Shown: piece by piece, positions 34,557-34,739 of the stretch
How the letters are laid out: each line of letters opens with the position of its first letter
Numbering within the stretch: the first letter of the stretch is position 1
Made by a program: the position numbers and the translations under genes
Notes under the pieces: generated by a model
The model's database searches: none
Told to the model about the DNA's origin: nothing
The model's input: only the letters and a program-made list of their open reading frames with translations
Assembly (NCBI RefSeq): GCF_900113945.1
Contig: NZ_FORG01000032.1
Coordinates: forward strand, 1 to 34,739
Direction: 5' to 3'
Length of the DNA: 34,739 nt
From: Xenorhabdus mauleonii
GTDB taxonomy: Bacteria; Pseudomonadota; Gammaproteobacteria; Enterobacterales; Enterobacteriaceae

Positions 34557-34739
34557 AAATGGGCCGTTTTTGTCTTTGATCGTAAGTTTTCAGGGTATGA
34601 GGAATGGGATCTTAGCTTGGATCGTAAGGATCCGTGGATTGTAGAAAACCTCGGTTTGGTGGAAACTCAAAACCTAGCTCGAAATGCGGTGCCAAGTTCA
34701 CGGAAAATCAATGGAAAATCATTGAGTGGCGATATTGTT
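34557..34739 (+). pseudogene. Antisense phage tail-fibre fragment, 3' part beyond the window
   Basis: From the stop at 34554-34556 the plus frame is open to the window end. It reads FDRKFSGYEEWDLSLDRKDP, WIVENLGLVETQNLARNAVP and SSRKINGKSLSGDIV, which has the KINGK.LSGDI(V/T) pattern of P2/Mu/Xenorhabdus tail fibres. No ATG or GTG start precedes the recognisable part, and its direction is opposite to the tail operon. This is expected for the silent arm of an invertible fibre cassette. It has no promoter of its own that I can see. It may instead be a decayed fibre copy. Confidence 0.6.
34639..34664. other. Gix/hix-like crossover site (Din-family invertase)
   Basis: A 26-bp stretch whose central 13 bp, AAAACCTCGGTTT, are identical to the core of Mu gix as I recall it, with the TC central dinucleotide at 34651-34652. 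The outer arms (TTGTAG and GGTGGAA) match only partly. It lies in frame in the fibre fragment (ENLGLVE), as such sites do in Mu and P1 fibre genes. Confidence 0.7.

Noticed and set aside
1..34739. tRNA, rRNA genes or an origin of replication
   Set aside because: No cloverleaf-like T-arm/acceptor pattern, rRNA-like block or DnaA-box cluster was noticed on reading either strand.

Overview
The window looks like the chromosome of an insect- or nematode-associated enterobacterium of the Xenorhabdus/Photorhabdus type. The evidence is AT-rich accessory DNA, two ERIC-type repeats, a P2-like tail cluster of the kind that encodes R-type bacteriocins in Xenorhabdus, a complete prp operon, ecotin, AqpZ and YceJ/YceI. 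The genus is an inference, because no rRNA or tRNA gene is present.

Layout. (1) 1-3.5 kb is accessory DNA. It holds a broken lambda-J-like tail-tip gene cut by an IS3-family orfA remnant, a small protein with the Cys/His/Asp signature of YopT-type (C58) proteases, an unrecognised 378-aa protein and a decayed gene. (2) 3.5-7.1 kb holds a histidine phosphatase, a secreted Cys-containing protein, a tandem SH3 protein, a serine/threonine-dehydratase-family PLP enzyme and a DUF305 periplasmic protein. (3) 7.2-14.9 kb is the 2-methylcitrate (propionate) module: prpR divergent from prpBCDE, with repeated TGAAAC-type motifs, a sigma-54 promoter, an ERIC element between prpC and prpD, and tandem hairpins before prpE. 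(4) 14.9-26.3 kb is a mosaic of small housekeeping and stress genes: a possible sRNA, a membrane protein, a GST, yceJ-yceI, a PfpI/DJ-1 protein with divergent TetR, a ClpP paralogue lacking the catalytic Asp, a TetR/MFS pair, a GNAT, aqpZ, an ecotin with Lys at P1, and a YdcH-like protein. (5) 26.3-34.7 kb is a P2-type contractile tail operon on the minus strand: sheath FI, tube FII, E/E' with a -1 frameshift site, tape measure T, U, D and ogr. The right edge starts a plus-strand tail-fibre fragment that carries a Gin/Cin/Hin-type crossover-site core.

How it fits together. The tail genes form one late operon. An Ogr-type box (TGT-N12-ACA) lies about 55-58 bp before a plausible start site for FI, and the cluster ends with the ogr regulator, whose ribosome-binding site can be sequestered in a hairpin. 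The tape measure contains about 26 tandem copies of an 18-residue unit, and gpD has a charged insertion of about 140 residues. The crossover site, with an antisense fibre fragment reading out of the window, suggests that the window stops at the edge of an invertible fibre cassette. The most notable system is therefore a phage-tail particle (tailocin or prophage) with probable switchable fibres and an expanded repeat-built tape measure. The YopT-like protein, the ClpP variant and the P1-Lys ecotin are separate single-gene points of interest.
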